64,000 nt of DNA from Kribbella sindirgiensis (GTDB taxonomy: Bacteria; Actinomycetota; Actinomycetes; Propionibacteriales; Kribbellaceae). The stretch's first letter is position 1. Every line of letters begins with the position of its first letter. The stretch lies in assembly GCF_004331435.1 (NCBI RefSeq), contig NZ_SJKA01000015.1:118348-182347 (forward strand). The letters run 5' to 3'. Under the pieces are notes generated by a model. The model did no database searches, was not told the DNA's origin, and saw nothing but the letters and a program-made list of their open reading frames with translations. Positions 1-7,684 of this stretch are shown here, in pieces. Position numbers and translations under genes: made by a program.

Positions 1-200
1 TCAGCGGCCGGCCGGGAGGGCAACTGGTCCTCGAGGTACGCAACCCGCTGCGGCTCGGCTCCTCGGTGAGCGCGACCCCCGGATCGGGGCTCGGACTGCT
101 CGGACTCACCGAACGCGCCGAGCTGATCGGCGGCCGCCTCGAGCACCTGAGAACGGACGGGGAGTTCGTGGTCCGCGCCTGGTTGCCGTGGCCGGCATGA
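1..200 (+). CDS. Sensor histidine kinase, C-terminal end (partial)
   Basis: The gene runs off the left edge, so only about 65 residues of the ATP-binding (HATPase_c) domain remain. The G2-box motif GSGLGLLGLTERAELIGG is readable, followed by the usual short closing beta strands ending VVRAWLPWPA. This spacing is typical of NarL/DesK-type kinases, which lack a receiver domain. The stop overlaps the start of the next gene (ATGA), so kinase and regulator are translationally coupled and form one two-component system. The sensed signal lies outside the window. Confidence 0.85.
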   Translation, partial: SGRPGGQLVLEVRNPLRLGSSVSATPGSGLGLLGLTERAELIGGRLEHLRTDGEFVVRAWLPWPA

Positions 201-859
201 GCGCCGCCGTCCGGGTGGTAATCATCGACGACGACGCGCTCGTGCGCGCGGCACTCGCCATGATCCTGCGCGACGACGCAACGATCGAACTGGCCGGCGA
301 AGCGAACGACGGCCAGACCGGACTCGACCTGATCGCGCAGGTTGCGCCCGACGTCGTACTGATGGACATCCGGATGCCGCGACTCGACGGCCTCGAAGCT
401 CTCGCCCAGCTCAGGGGTCGGCCCGCACCGCCCAAGGTGATCGTGCTGACCACCTTCGACGCCGACGACTACGTACTACGGGCTCTTCGCGGCGGGGCCA
501 GCGGCTTCCTCCTCAAACACACCCCGCCGGCAGAGATCGTCGAGGCGATCCACAAAGTGGCTGCCGGCAACCACATGCTCTCCCCCACCGTGACCGCCCA
601 GCTGATCGCGCGCCTGGGTGCTGATGAGCCAGAACCCCAGCGTGTCCTCGACGCGCGAGCGCTGGCCGGGACCCTCACCTCCCGCGAACGCGAAGTCGCC
701 ATCGCGGTCGGTCAGGGCAAGGTCAACGCGCAGATCGCCGACGAACTCTACCTGAGCATGGCCACCGTCAAGGCCCACGTCTCGCGGATCATGGTCAAAC
801 TCCAAGCCACCAACCGGGTCCAGATCGCCAACCGCATCCACGACGCGGGCCTCACCTGA
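197..859 (+). CDS. NarL/FixJ-family response regulator
   Basis: A 220-residue two-component regulator. The N-terminal receiver has the acidic pocket IIDDD (about residues 9-13), the phospho-acceptor Asp57 in VVLMDIRMP, and a conserved Lys near 106 in GFLLKH. A LuxR-type helix-turn-helix fills the C terminus (LTSREREVAIAVGQGKVN onwards, about 153-217). I chose the ATG at 197 because it overlaps the kinase stop as ATGA. A GTG at 188 is in frame but would overlap the kinase further. Its target genes cannot be read from the sequence. Confidence 0.93.
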   Translation: MSAAVRVVIIDDDALVRAALAMILRDDATIELAGEANDGQTGLDLIAQVAPDVVLMDIRMPRLDGLEALAQLRGRPAPPKVIVLTTFDADDYVLRALRGGASGFLLKHTPPAEIVEAIHKVAAGNHMLSPTVTAQLIARLGADEPEPQRVLDARALAGTLTSREREVAIAVGQGKVNAQIADELYLSMATVKAHVSRIMVKLQATNRVQIANRIHDAGLT

Positions 860-860
860 T

Positions 861-1337
861 TCAGTGTTCCGGGAAGCAGGCGGCGACCGCCAGGGCGTCC
901 ACGAAGTCGTTCATTTCGTGGCCGGAGTGGCCTTTCACCCACTGGAAGGCGACGTCGCCGCGCTTGGTGACCAACTCGACCAGGGGCTCCCAGAGGTCGC
1001 GGTTGGCGACCGGTTTCCTGGCCGAGGTGAGCCAGCCGCGTTCGAGCCAACCTGTGTGCCACCCGTCGCGGAAGCAGTTGACGACGTACGTCGAATCCGA
1101 CACGACCAGGAGCGGACCATCGTTCGCCCGAACGGCCTCGAGGGCGGCCCGGATCTCCATCCGCTGGTTCGTGGAATCAGCCTCGTGCCCCGAGGCGTAC
1201 ACGGACTTCGACGACGCCCAGGCCCAGCCTCCAGGTCCAGGATTCCGCGAGCACGCGCCATCCGTGAACACGGTGCGCGCCCCAACGGGCACAGCCATAT
1301 CAGCCGGACGAGGACGACGAGCACGGATCGCAGACAT
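861..1337 (-). CDS. rnhA: Ribonuclease HI
   Basis: Cleaves the RNA strand of RNA:DNA hybrids. The four acidic catalytic residues are visible: Asp26 (FTDGACSRNPGPGGW), Glu61 (MEIRAALEA), Asp81 (VSDSTYV) and Asp147 (VDALA). The conserved His137 lies in VKGHSGH. At 158 residues it is the usual size for single-domain RNase HI. The ATG at 1337 has a TAGGGT box 9 nt upstream and would give an almost leaderless mRNA. A second ATG at 1298 would remove a basic 13-residue tail and is also possible. It is convergent with the response regulator. Confidence 0.92.
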   Translation of the reverse strand: MSAIRARRPRPADMAVPVGARTVFTDGACSRNPGPGGWAWASSKSVYASGHEADSTNQRMEIRAALEAVRANDGPLLVVSDSTYVVNCFRDGWHTGWLERGWLTSARKPVANRDLWEPLVELVTKRGDVAFQWVKGHSGHEMNDFVDALAVAACFPEH

Positions 1338-1590
1338 CAGGACGAAACCCTACCCTGTCGGCGGCCCGAGGCCGTGAGATACGCGAACACTTGGCCGACC
1401 GAGCGTGCGGGGACGAAGGTCTCGATGCGGAGCATCGTGGCCTTCGCACCGTGCGGCGAGGTGCCGTGCCGAGTGCCCCGCAGTAGGCGATGGATTACCA
1501 GACGGGGGCTTGAGTCCGGGCTCGCGTTGACTCGCACTGACACCCGCTGGAACCGGCTTCCCCGCACCAGCCCTGCTTGACGCCCCGCTC

Positions 1591-1689
1591 CTCTCCAAAC
1601 CAGTTTGGGGAGTCCTGCCCTCCCGATTCGGGCAGCACGGCTCCCCAGTTCACGCACAGAGTCTCCCCAAACCGGTTTGGGGAGACTCT
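1591..1689. repeat. Palindromic repeat pair, family 1 (copies C1 and C2)
   Basis: C1 (1591-1612) and C2 (core 1663-1684) are copies of a 22-bp palindrome made of half-site CTCCCCAAACC followed by its reverse complement. C1 has a couple of mismatches. C2 is perfect and its symmetry extends outwards to 32 bp (1658-1689). The same palindrome recurs at 29908, 60085 and 60135. The pairing would make very stable hairpins on both strands. There is no T-tract, so a simple terminator is less likely. Confidence 0.8.
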
Positions 1690-1781
1690 CCACCAGGACC
1701 GGGGAAGGCTAGAGGTGATCTACGCAAGTACATGCGACCTCCAGAGTGGGCAGCGGTTGCGTCGCAGCTCGCCGTCGGCAG

Positions 1782-1790
1782 TTATCCACA
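1782..1790 (+). promoter_or_regulatory. Isolated DnaA box TTATCCACA
   Basis: An exact match to the canonical 9-mer TTATCCACA, 67 bp before the start at 1857. In DNA this GC-rich a perfect box is unlikely by chance but not impossible. No cluster of boxes, AT-rich unwinding region, dnaA or dnaN is present, so it is not oriC. It could titrate DnaA or link the downstream gene to replication. Confidence 0.45.
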
Positions 1791-1856
1791 GATTGCGAAG
1801 ACGGGCCGTTCCAGTGCTCGAAAGCTCATACCTTTTTTGGGCAAAGGAGGTGCTCG

Positions 1857-2891
1857 ATGAGTGCTGGCAAGAGCAGGGACGGCCGCCGGAGCGGCCGTGG
1901 TGGTAGCAGGCGACACAACGACGACGCGGATCGGCCGCACCCGGTGCTGACCCCGCTGACCGTGCGGCAGGCGGACCGATTGGTCCGTCTGGCCGAGGCT
2001 GTGGTCGCGGAACGCGGGTTTCCCCTGCGGTACGACGGCGCCGGCGCGCTGGTAGCGACCGGAGACTGCCAGGTGAAGGACACTCCATCTGCCGGGCTCG
2101 CGAATCTCGCGCGCACCGTCAGCGGGTTGCCACGACAGCAATGGAGATCGGCGGTGGTCGCCCATTTCGGCCAGATGCCTCCTCCGGGCGAACGGCCGAT
2201 GGTCCCGGAAGACCTGGAGAACGAGCTCTATCTTCGGCTTGTCTGCGCAGCCACGATCGAGCGCGGCTGGACCGACCGGGTGCCGGAGTTCGTGCCGGGT
2301 GTGGTGACCGCGCCGGCGACCTACACCGGGCGCGCGGTCGCCATGCACTTCGACATCGACTCCCTTGGCGTGTCGTGGGAGGAAATCACCCGGATGGGCC
2401 TGGCGAACCTGCGCCGCCTCAAGGACAACGTCGAGTTGGTGCGAGATCCGGTTGGCGACGGTGGCGAGGTTGCCATGCTGACCGGCGGCATGTTCACAGC
2501 CTCCCGGGCGCTGGTTCTCGACACCGTGCTGCGCGAGTCCCTGCATGTCGAGAACCCTCCGTTCGGGTGCCTCGTGGCCATGCCGTCCCGAGACATGCTG
2601 CTCATTCATGTGCTACGAGATCAGACGGTGATCAACGCCTTCGGAATGCTCCTCAACCTCGCCAACTGCTTCTTCGCCGACTCGCCGGGGCCTGTGAGTC
2701 CGCACGTCTACTACGTGACCGGCGACGAGTGGCAACAGGTGACCGACTACAGCACCGGCACCGCGCAACTCCAGGCCGGCGGCCGCTTCTCAGAAACCCT
2801 GCGCCGCCTCGACGGTGCCATCTTCGGCGAGCCTGACGTACGAGGAGACGGCATCCCGGTGCCTCCGGCGTCGCGCGGCGGGAGCCGATGA
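1857..2891 (+). CDS. Hypothetical protein, 344 aa
   Basis: I do not recognise this family with confidence. The start is fixed by AAAGGAGGT 6 nt before ATG 1857; an upstream in-frame extension to 1746 has no ribosome site. The first 30 residues are Arg/Gly/Ser-rich and probably disordered. The rest is a soluble alpha/beta-looking protein with no signal peptide or membrane segment, and a C-terminal VYYVTGDEWQQV segment. A remote resemblance to DUF1444-type proteins is possible but unproven. It follows the palindrome/DnaA-box region and is convergent with the cyclodeaminase-family gene. Confidence 0.8.
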   Translation: MSAGKSRDGRRSGRGGSRRHNDDADRPHPVLTPLTVRQADRLVRLAEAVVAERGFPLRYDGAGALVATGDCQVKDTPSAGLANLARTVSGLPRQQWRSAVVAHFGQMPPPGERPMVPEDLENELYLRLVCAATIERGWTDRVPEFVPGVVTAPATYTGRAVAMHFDIDSLGVSWEEITRMGLANLRRLKDNVELVRDPVGDGGEVAMLTGGMFTASRALVLDTVLRESLHVENPPFGCLVAMPSRDMLLIHVLRDQTVINAFGMLLNLANCFFADSPGPVSPHVYYVTGDEWQQVTDYSTGTAQLQAGGRFSETLRRLDGAIFGEPDVRGDGIPVPPASRGGSR

Positions 2892-2898
2892 GCCTCAC

Positions 2899-3828
2899 TT
2901 ACGGGACTGCGCGGAGTGCGGCGGTGGCGGTGACCACGTCGCACCAGGCTTCGCCGACGCTTTTGAAGAGGCGGGGTGTGCCGGGAGTGAGGTCGAGTTG
3001 CCCGGTGACGAGTTCGTGGAGATCGGCCGTGATCGCGTCGGTTTCGGGTACGCCGTCCGCGACGGCGAGGATGATGTCCCCTGCCTGGCCCAGCGCGGAG
3101 GCCCGTGACTCGACCACGACGGTGGCGCGGCGGACGAGGTTCGTGTCGACCTCGCGGACCGCTGGTTCGTGCGACCCGACAGCGACCACGGTCGCTTCCG
3201 GCCGGAGCAGATCGGAGTCGAACACCGGCTCCGTCGCCGTCGTACAGCAGGCGACCAGGTCGACGTTCGCGACGTCCTCCGGAGTTCCGGCCCGAGCTGG
3301 GAGGCCTTCCGCTTGAAGCGAGCCGACGAGCGCGGCGGCCGCCTCCACCCGGCGGCCCACGACGATGACCTGATTCAGCGGGCGGACCGCGTTGATCGCC
3401 AGCGCATGACTCAGCGCCTGCGGCCCCGTCCCGAACACGAGCAACGAGTTCGAGTCCGTGGTCGACAACCGGCGTACGGCGAGCGCCGACACACTCGCCG
3501 TACGTCGCAACGTCAGCGACTCGGCGTCGATCACTGCGACCGGCCACAGCGTCGGTCCGTCGAAGGCGATGTGGAGGCCCTGGATCCGGGGCAGGCCGCG
3601 GGCGGCGTTGCCGGGACTGACCGACACGACCTTCACGCCGACCTGCGGCCCGACCTCGCCAGGCATCAAGATGAGTTGCCCGCCCGACATGTCCACGAAC
3701 GTCCGCGGCGGCGTGTTTCCCGGCGCGGCGCCGGACACCAGCGCGTCGTCGAGCGCGTCGATCGCCTGCGTCCAGCTGAGCGTGCGCTCGAGGGCTGCCC
3801 GGTCGATGAACCTGATGCTGTCCGCCAT
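2899..3828 (-). CDS. Ornithine cyclodeaminase / mu-crystallin family protein
   Basis: A 309-residue NAD(P)-dependent enzyme. The Rossmann motif VFGTGPQA (about 131-138), the preceding RRTASVSALAVRRL stretch and the closing FKSVGEAWCDV motif are typical. Family members convert ornithine to proline, or reduce cyclic imines such as delta-1-pyrroline-2-carboxylate to proline. Length is normal. It starts only 7 nt after the amidohydrolase stop and so is the last gene of the pucR-amidohydrolase-OCD operon, next to a divergent proline dehydrogenase. A proline- or imine-related substrate is inferred from that context; alanine dehydrogenase-type activity is an alternative. Confidence 0.9.
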   Translation of the reverse strand: MADSIRFIDRAALERTLSWTQAIDALDDALVSGAAPGNTPPRTFVDMSGGQLILMPGEVGPQVGVKVVSVSPGNAARGLPRIQGLHIAFDGPTLWPVAVIDAESLTLRRTASVSALAVRRLSTTDSNSLLVFGTGPQALSHALAINAVRPLNQVIVVGRRVEAAAALVGSLQAEGLPARAGTPEDVANVDLVACCTTATEPVFDSDLLRPEATVVAVGSHEPAVREVDTNLVRRATVVVESRASALGQAGDIILAVADGVPETDAITADLHELVTGQLDLTPGTPRLFKSVGEAWCDVVTATAALRAVP

Positions 3829-3835
3829 GGATCTC

Positions 3836-5059
3836 CTAAACGACGCGGCCGCTCTGGATGACGGTCCGTTCGGCCGCTGGATCCCACAGGCAGTCGGGCT
3901 GTTCCAACGGGTTGCCCGAGACTACGAGAAGGTCCGCGATCGCGCCGGGCCGGACCACGCCGAGGTCCTCCAGCCCGAGGAGGCGAGCGTTCACCGAGGT
4001 CGCGCAGCGCAGCGTGCCGAGGATCCCGAGCACCTCGCTCTGCAGCCGCAACCCGTTGAGCTGCTCTTCTTCCAGCCCGCCCATCAGATCGGTGCCGAAC
4101 CCCACCGGGACCTTCGCGGCCACGGCGAGCTCGATCGCCCGCCGGCCGGCGTCGAGTACCTCCCGGTTCTTGGCCAGCTGCACGGCGGCCATCCCGATCG
4201 CCTCGCCGCGCCGGTCCATCGCGTCGTACGCCGCCAACGTCGGAATCAGGAACGCCCCGTACTCGGCCATCGCTGCGGCCGAGGAGGTGTCGAGCAGGTT
4301 GCCGTGCTCGATCGACCGGACGCCGTTCCGTACCGAGTGCACGATCGCCTCCGGCGAGTACGAATGCGCCGCGACGTAACTCCCCCGCCGGGCCGCCTCG
4401 GCCGTCACGGCGCGGATCTCGTCCTCGGAGTACTGCGGGATCCGGATCGGGTCGGTGAGCGAGACAACACCGCCCGACGTCATGATCTTGATCGCGTGCG
4501 CGCCCTGCCGGAAACGCTCACGGACGGCGCGGCGCAGCGGGTCCACGCCGTCGACGACTTCGGTCGTGTGACTGTGACAAGGACAGGTGTCCCAGTGCGC
4601 CGGCCGGGCGTCGCCGTGCCCACCGGTCTGGCTCAGCGCCGGCCCGGTGAACAGGTACCGCGGCGCCTCCAGCCTGCCTTCGGCGATCGCCTTCGCCAGC
4701 CCGGCCTCACCGCCCGCGACATCGCGGATCGTCGTGAAGCCGCGCCGCAAGGAGTTGCGCAACCGGCCGGCCGCGACGATCGCGACATAGCTCAGCGGGC
4801 TCGCCTCGATGTCGACCATGTCCAGACTGATGCCGTACGGATGACAATGCGCGTCGATCAGCCCGGGCAGCACGGTGCCGCCCTGCGCGTCGACCACGAC
4901 AGCGTCGTCGCCAAGGTCCCCGGTGTCCCCGACCGCGACGATCCGCCCGTCCCGAACCGCAACCGGCCCGTCGACGAGCTCCGCACTCTCGCCGTCGAAC
5001 ACGGCCGCGTTGGTGACGATGAGCGTGCCTGGAACTGAGCTGCGGTCATTGACCAGCAC
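3836..5059 (-). CDS. Metal-dependent amidohydrolase, imidazolonepropionase/prolidase-like
   Basis: A 407-residue cytoplasmic amidohydrolase. It has an N-terminal composite domain (LIVTNAAVFDGESA), the metal-binding HxH in LIDAHCHP (about 70), a Lys in HAIKIMTSGGV, His in YVAAHSYSPEA and SIEHGN, and the catalytic Asp in GFGTDLMGG. This pattern suits the prolidase/imidazolonepropionase-like clan, which cleaves N-acyl or X-Pro amides. The GTG start is set by AAGGAGG 5 nt upstream and overlaps the pucR-like gene by 14 nt. Operon partners suggest it releases a proline-type product; the exact substrate is unknown. Confidence 0.88.
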   Translation of the reverse strand: MLVNDRSSVPGTLIVTNAAVFDGESAELVDGPVAVRDGRIVAVGDTGDLGDDAVVVDAQGGTVLPGLIDAHCHPYGISLDMVDIEASPLSYVAIVAAGRLRNSLRRGFTTIRDVAGGEAGLAKAIAEGRLEAPRYLFTGPALSQTGGHGDARPAHWDTCPCHSHTTEVVDGVDPLRRAVRERFRQGAHAIKIMTSGGVVSLTDPIRIPQYSEDEIRAVTAEAARRGSYVAAHSYSPEAIVHSVRNGVRSIEHGNLLDTSSAAAMAEYGAFLIPTLAAYDAMDRRGEAIGMAAVQLAKNREVLDAGRRAIELAVAAKVPVGFGTDLMGGLEEEQLNGLRLQSEVLGILGTLRCATSVNARLLGLEDLGVVRPGAIADLLVVSGNPLEQPDCLWDPAAERTVIQSGRVV

Positions 5060-6218
5060 GTGGTCCTCCTTGAGATGGCTGGAGCAGTGGAGCCATTGTC
5101 AGGGCGAGGTGGAGCGTGAGGCGATCCTCGCCGCTGCGCAGGTCGAAGCCGGTGATGGTCTCGATCCGGCGGAGCCGGTAGTACGCCGTCTGACGGTGGA
5201 TGGCCAGCTCCGTCGCCAGTTCCTGGATGTTGCCGGCCCGGTCCAGGAAGACCTGCGCCGTCCGGACCAGGTCGCCGCCCGCGTCGAGCAATCGCTGCGC
5301 CCGCGGATCGAGTACGGCGTCCACCAGGGCCGACCGCGGACCGCACGAGATCAGTCGGTGGACGCCGAGCTGGGACCAATGAGCGACCGCACCGAGCCGC
5401 GGCACGGCGGCCAGGATCTTGGTGGCACGGCGCGCCTGTTCGTGGCTGGTTCGTGCATGGGCGACGCCGCGCTGCGGCTCGCCGACTCCGACGAGCAGCC
5501 GCGCGGCCGCCTGATCGCCGAGGCGTTGGGCGTGCAACTGGCGGAGCCTGTCGATCGCCTGGTCGATCAACATCATCCGCTCGTTCGCGAGGTCGACGAG
5601 CAGTGTCGTGAAGCCCTCCCCCGACGTCGCGAGCACATGCCGCGGTAGCGACCAGAGATTGAGCGGCACGACCTCACGCGACGGCTGCTCGGCGTGGACG
5701 ACCACGACGTACGCCGTCCGCTGGACGAGCCCCCGGCTGTCGAGCTCTTCGACCGCTCGCGCCGAGACCGCGTCGTCCGGCGCAAGCAGGTTGGTGAGCA
5801 GGAGCGATGCGTCGCGACTCCCCCGGGCCCGTTGCGCGAGCAGCGCACCCGCGTCCCGCGCGATCGCGGCGGCCGCCTCGAGTTGCGCCGGCGTACCCAA
5901 TCCGCCTCCGGGGTCGAGCAGCCAGAAGTAGCCGTAGGTCACGCCGTTCCACCGGACGGGCAGGCACAGCCGCGGCAGGATGCCGAGGCCCGGCTCGGAC
6001 GGCGTACGGACCGGTCCGTCGGCGGTTGCGATGCCGAACTGCTCGAACCAGCTCCGGACATCGGCCGTCGAACGCCGCCGCAGGATCGACCCGGCCCGCA
6101 CCGCGTCGATCTCGTCGGGCTGCGTGTTGAACGCGATCAGGTTGAAGTCGCGGTCCTCGAGCACAGCCGGCGTACCGAACGCGTCCGAGATCGCGCCGAC
6201 CAGGTCGTCGAGGTCCAT
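5046..6218 (-). CDS. PucR/CdaR-family transcriptional regulator
   Basis: A 390-residue regulator with an N-terminal sensory region, a central GGDEF-like fold and the C-terminal PucR helix-turn-helix (ELAIHRQTAYYRLRRIE, about 345-362). Regulators of this class often sit beside and control amino-acid catabolic genes in actinomycetes, including proline dehydrogenase operons. It is divergent from the proline dehydrogenase with about 120 bp between starts, and leads the operon with the amidohydrolase and OCD enzyme. There is no Shine-Dalgarno; a TAAGCT box 6 nt before ATG 6218 suggests a leaderless message. Confidence 0.9.
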   Translation of the reverse strand: MDLDDLVGAISDAFGTPAVLEDRDFNLIAFNTQPDEIDAVRAGSILRRRSTADVRSWFEQFGIATADGPVRTPSEPGLGILPRLCLPVRWNGVTYGYFWLLDPGGGLGTPAQLEAAAAIARDAGALLAQRARGSRDASLLLTNLLAPDDAVSARAVEELDSRGLVQRTAYVVVVHAEQPSREVVPLNLWSLPRHVLATSGEGFTTLLVDLANERMMLIDQAIDRLRQLHAQRLGDQAAARLLVGVGEPQRGVAHARTSHEQARRATKILAAVPRLGAVAHWSQLGVHRLISCGPRSALVDAVLDPRAQRLLDAGGDLVRTAQVFLDRAGNIQELATELAIHRQTAYYRLRRIETITGFDLRSGEDRLTLHLALTMAPLLQPSQGGPRAGQ

Positions 6219-6224
6219 GCACCC

Positions 6225-6230
6225 AGCTTA
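6225..6230 (-). promoter_or_regulatory. Probable -10 box of the pucR-like gene (leaderless)
   Basis: On the minus strand TAAGCT is followed by 6 nt (GGGTGC) and then the ATG at 6218. The transcript would begin at or next to the start codon. No clear -35 is visible. Confidence 0.45.
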
Positions 6231-6336
6231 GACATTTGTATGACGTTCTGCGCCGGCGGATCTGTCACCTGGATAACGCCCGCGCGGCCGACCGGTCCTT
6301 ACAGTGCACTCACATCCTGACCAGGAGGAGTCCGCC

Positions 6337-7263
6337 GTGCTTGGTACCGCTCTGCTCGCCGCATCCCGCAGCCGTCGCGTCCGGGCCGTTGTCACCAAAT
6401 CCCCGGTGACGCGCAAGGTCGTCACGCGCTTCATCGCCGGCGACGACGTGAACGCCGCCGTCGACACCACCCGACGCCTGACCTCCGGCGGCTTCGCCGT
6501 GACCCTCGACCACCTCGGCGAGGACACGCTCGACCGGACGCAGGCCGAGGCCACCCGGGACGCGTACCTCACGCTGATCAAGCAGCTGGCCGACCAGGGA
6601 CTCGCGACCAAGGCCGAGGCGTCGCTCAAGCTCTCGGCGATGGGTCAGGCGCTGCCCGGCGACGGCGAGGCGCTGGCCGCCGACAACGCCGCCGCGATCT
6701 GCGCCGCGGCCGCCGACGCCGGCATGACCGTCACTCTGGACATGGAGGACCACACCACGGTCGACTCCACGCTCAGCATCCTGGCGGAGCTGCGCAAGGA
6801 TCACCCGACGGTCGGCGTCGCGCTGCAGGCGATGCTGTACCGCACCGAGGCCGACTGCCGCGACCTCGCCACCGCGGGGTCGCGGGTCCGCCTGGTCAAG
6901 GGCGCGTACGCCGAACCGAAGTCGGTCGCCCACCCGGCGAAGAGCGACGTCGACCGCGCGTACGCCCGCTGCCTCGGCATCCTGATGGGCGGCCTCGGCT
7001 ACCCGATGATCGCCAGCCACGACCCCCGGATGATCTCGATCGCCCAGGCGCTGGCGACGCAGCACGGCAAGGGACAGGACGACTTCGAGTTCCAGATGCT
7101 CTACGGCATCCGGCCCAGCGCGCAGGAGCAGCTCCGCTCGCAGGGCTCCCGGGTGCGTATCTACGTCCCGTACGGCGACGACTGGTACGGGTACTTCATG
7201 CGCCGCCTGGCGGAACGTCCCGCCAACGTCGGCTTCCTGCTCCGCTCGCTCGTCACGAAGTAG
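6337..7263 (+). CDS. putB: Proline dehydrogenase, monofunctional
   Basis: FAD-dependent oxidation of L-proline to delta-1-pyrroline-5-carboxylate, the first step of proline breakdown. At 308 residues it matches the short single-domain enzymes of actinobacteria and Thermus. Conserved TIM-barrel segments are present: VTLDMED, RLVKGAYAEP, IASHDP, FEFQMLYGIRP, and YVPYGDDWYGYFMRRLAERP near the end. The start is GTG 6337, because AGGAGGAG ends 6 nt upstream; the in-frame GTG at 6304 lies before that site. A P5C dehydrogenase gene is not adjacent. It is divergent from the PucR-type regulator that probably controls it. Confidence 0.94.
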   Translation: MLGTALLAASRSRRVRAVVTKSPVTRKVVTRFIAGDDVNAAVDTTRRLTSGGFAVTLDHLGEDTLDRTQAEATRDAYLTLIKQLADQGLATKAEASLKLSAMGQALPGDGEALAADNAAAICAAAADAGMTVTLDMEDHTTVDSTLSILAELRKDHPTVGVALQAMLYRTEADCRDLATAGSRVRLVKGAYAEPKSVAHPAKSDVDRAYARCLGILMGGLGYPMIASHDPRMISIAQALATQHGKGQDDFEFQMLYGIRPSAQEQLRSQGSRVRIYVPYGDDWYGYFMRRLAERPANVGFLLRSLVTK

Positions 7264-7269
7264 CGCGTT

Positions 7270-7297
7270 TGTCGTATCTCGTGGTGCGCTGATCGTC
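7270..7297 (+). promoter_or_regulatory. Possible ECF-type promoter before the CMD pair
   Basis: TGTCGTA (7270-7276) and CGTC (7294-7297) are separated by 17 nt. This resembles ECF41-class promoters (TGTCACA, about 16 nt, CGTC), which are known to precede carboxymuconolactone-decarboxylase-like genes. The -35 half is imperfect. Confidence 0.35.
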
Positions 7298-7345
7298 ATA
7301 CATCTGAGGGCGGACAGCCGAGTCCGCCGAGGAGGTGACGGCACG

Positions 7346-7684
7346 GTGCCCGAAAACGACACTGCAGACGACGCCAAACGAGCAGCACACCGCGCGCTCG
7401 TGGAGCGGATCTTGACGGGCGACGGCAGAGCATCTGCCGAGCAGCGGAAGCGTGCGTTCGACGACGAGGGCCTGGTCCCGCCGGTGAGCACGCTGCTCGG
7501 CAGGATCACCCGTACGCCGGTACGCATCGACGAGGCCGACCTGGCCGTTGCGGGCTGCTCCGAGGACGAGGTGTTCGAGCTGGTGATCTGCGCTGCGGTC
7601 GGTCATTCGACCCGCCTGTACGAAGCCGGTCTCGCGGCCCTCGCCGAAGCGATCACCGAGGAGGCGCCGGGCCATGCGTCCTGA
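7346..7684 (+). CDS. Small AhpD/CMD-associated protein, 112 aa
   Basis: A short helical protein encoded directly before the CMD-family gene and overlapping it by 11 nt. The C-terminal half (DEVFELVICAAVGHSTRLYEA) resembles the helical repeat of the AhpD/CMD fold but lacks the CxxC or CxxxH redox motif. It may be a structural partner of its neighbour. The GTG start has AGGAGGT 9 nt upstream. The function is inferred only from context. Confidence 0.75.
   Translation: MPENDTADDAKRAAHRALVERILTGDGRASAEQRKRAFDDEGLVPPVSTLLGRITRTPVRIDEADLAVAGCSEDEVFELVICAAVGHSTRLYEAGLAALAEAITEEAPGHAS

Larger units (their letters stand above)
1338..1856. other. Intergenic region with palindromes and a DnaA box
   Basis: About 520 bp without a convincing gene; short reading frames here have no recognisable motifs and no good ribosome sites. 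It holds two palindromic repeats (1591-1612 and 1658-1689) and a perfect DnaA-box 9-mer at 1782-1790. A good Shine-Dalgarno, AAAGGAGGT, serves the gene at 1857. I see nothing else definable in 1338-1590. Confidence 0.6.

Noticed and set aside
1775..1795. DnaA box as a replication origin
   Set aside because: Only one box, no AT-rich unwinding segment and no dnaA, dnaN or gyrase genes nearby.
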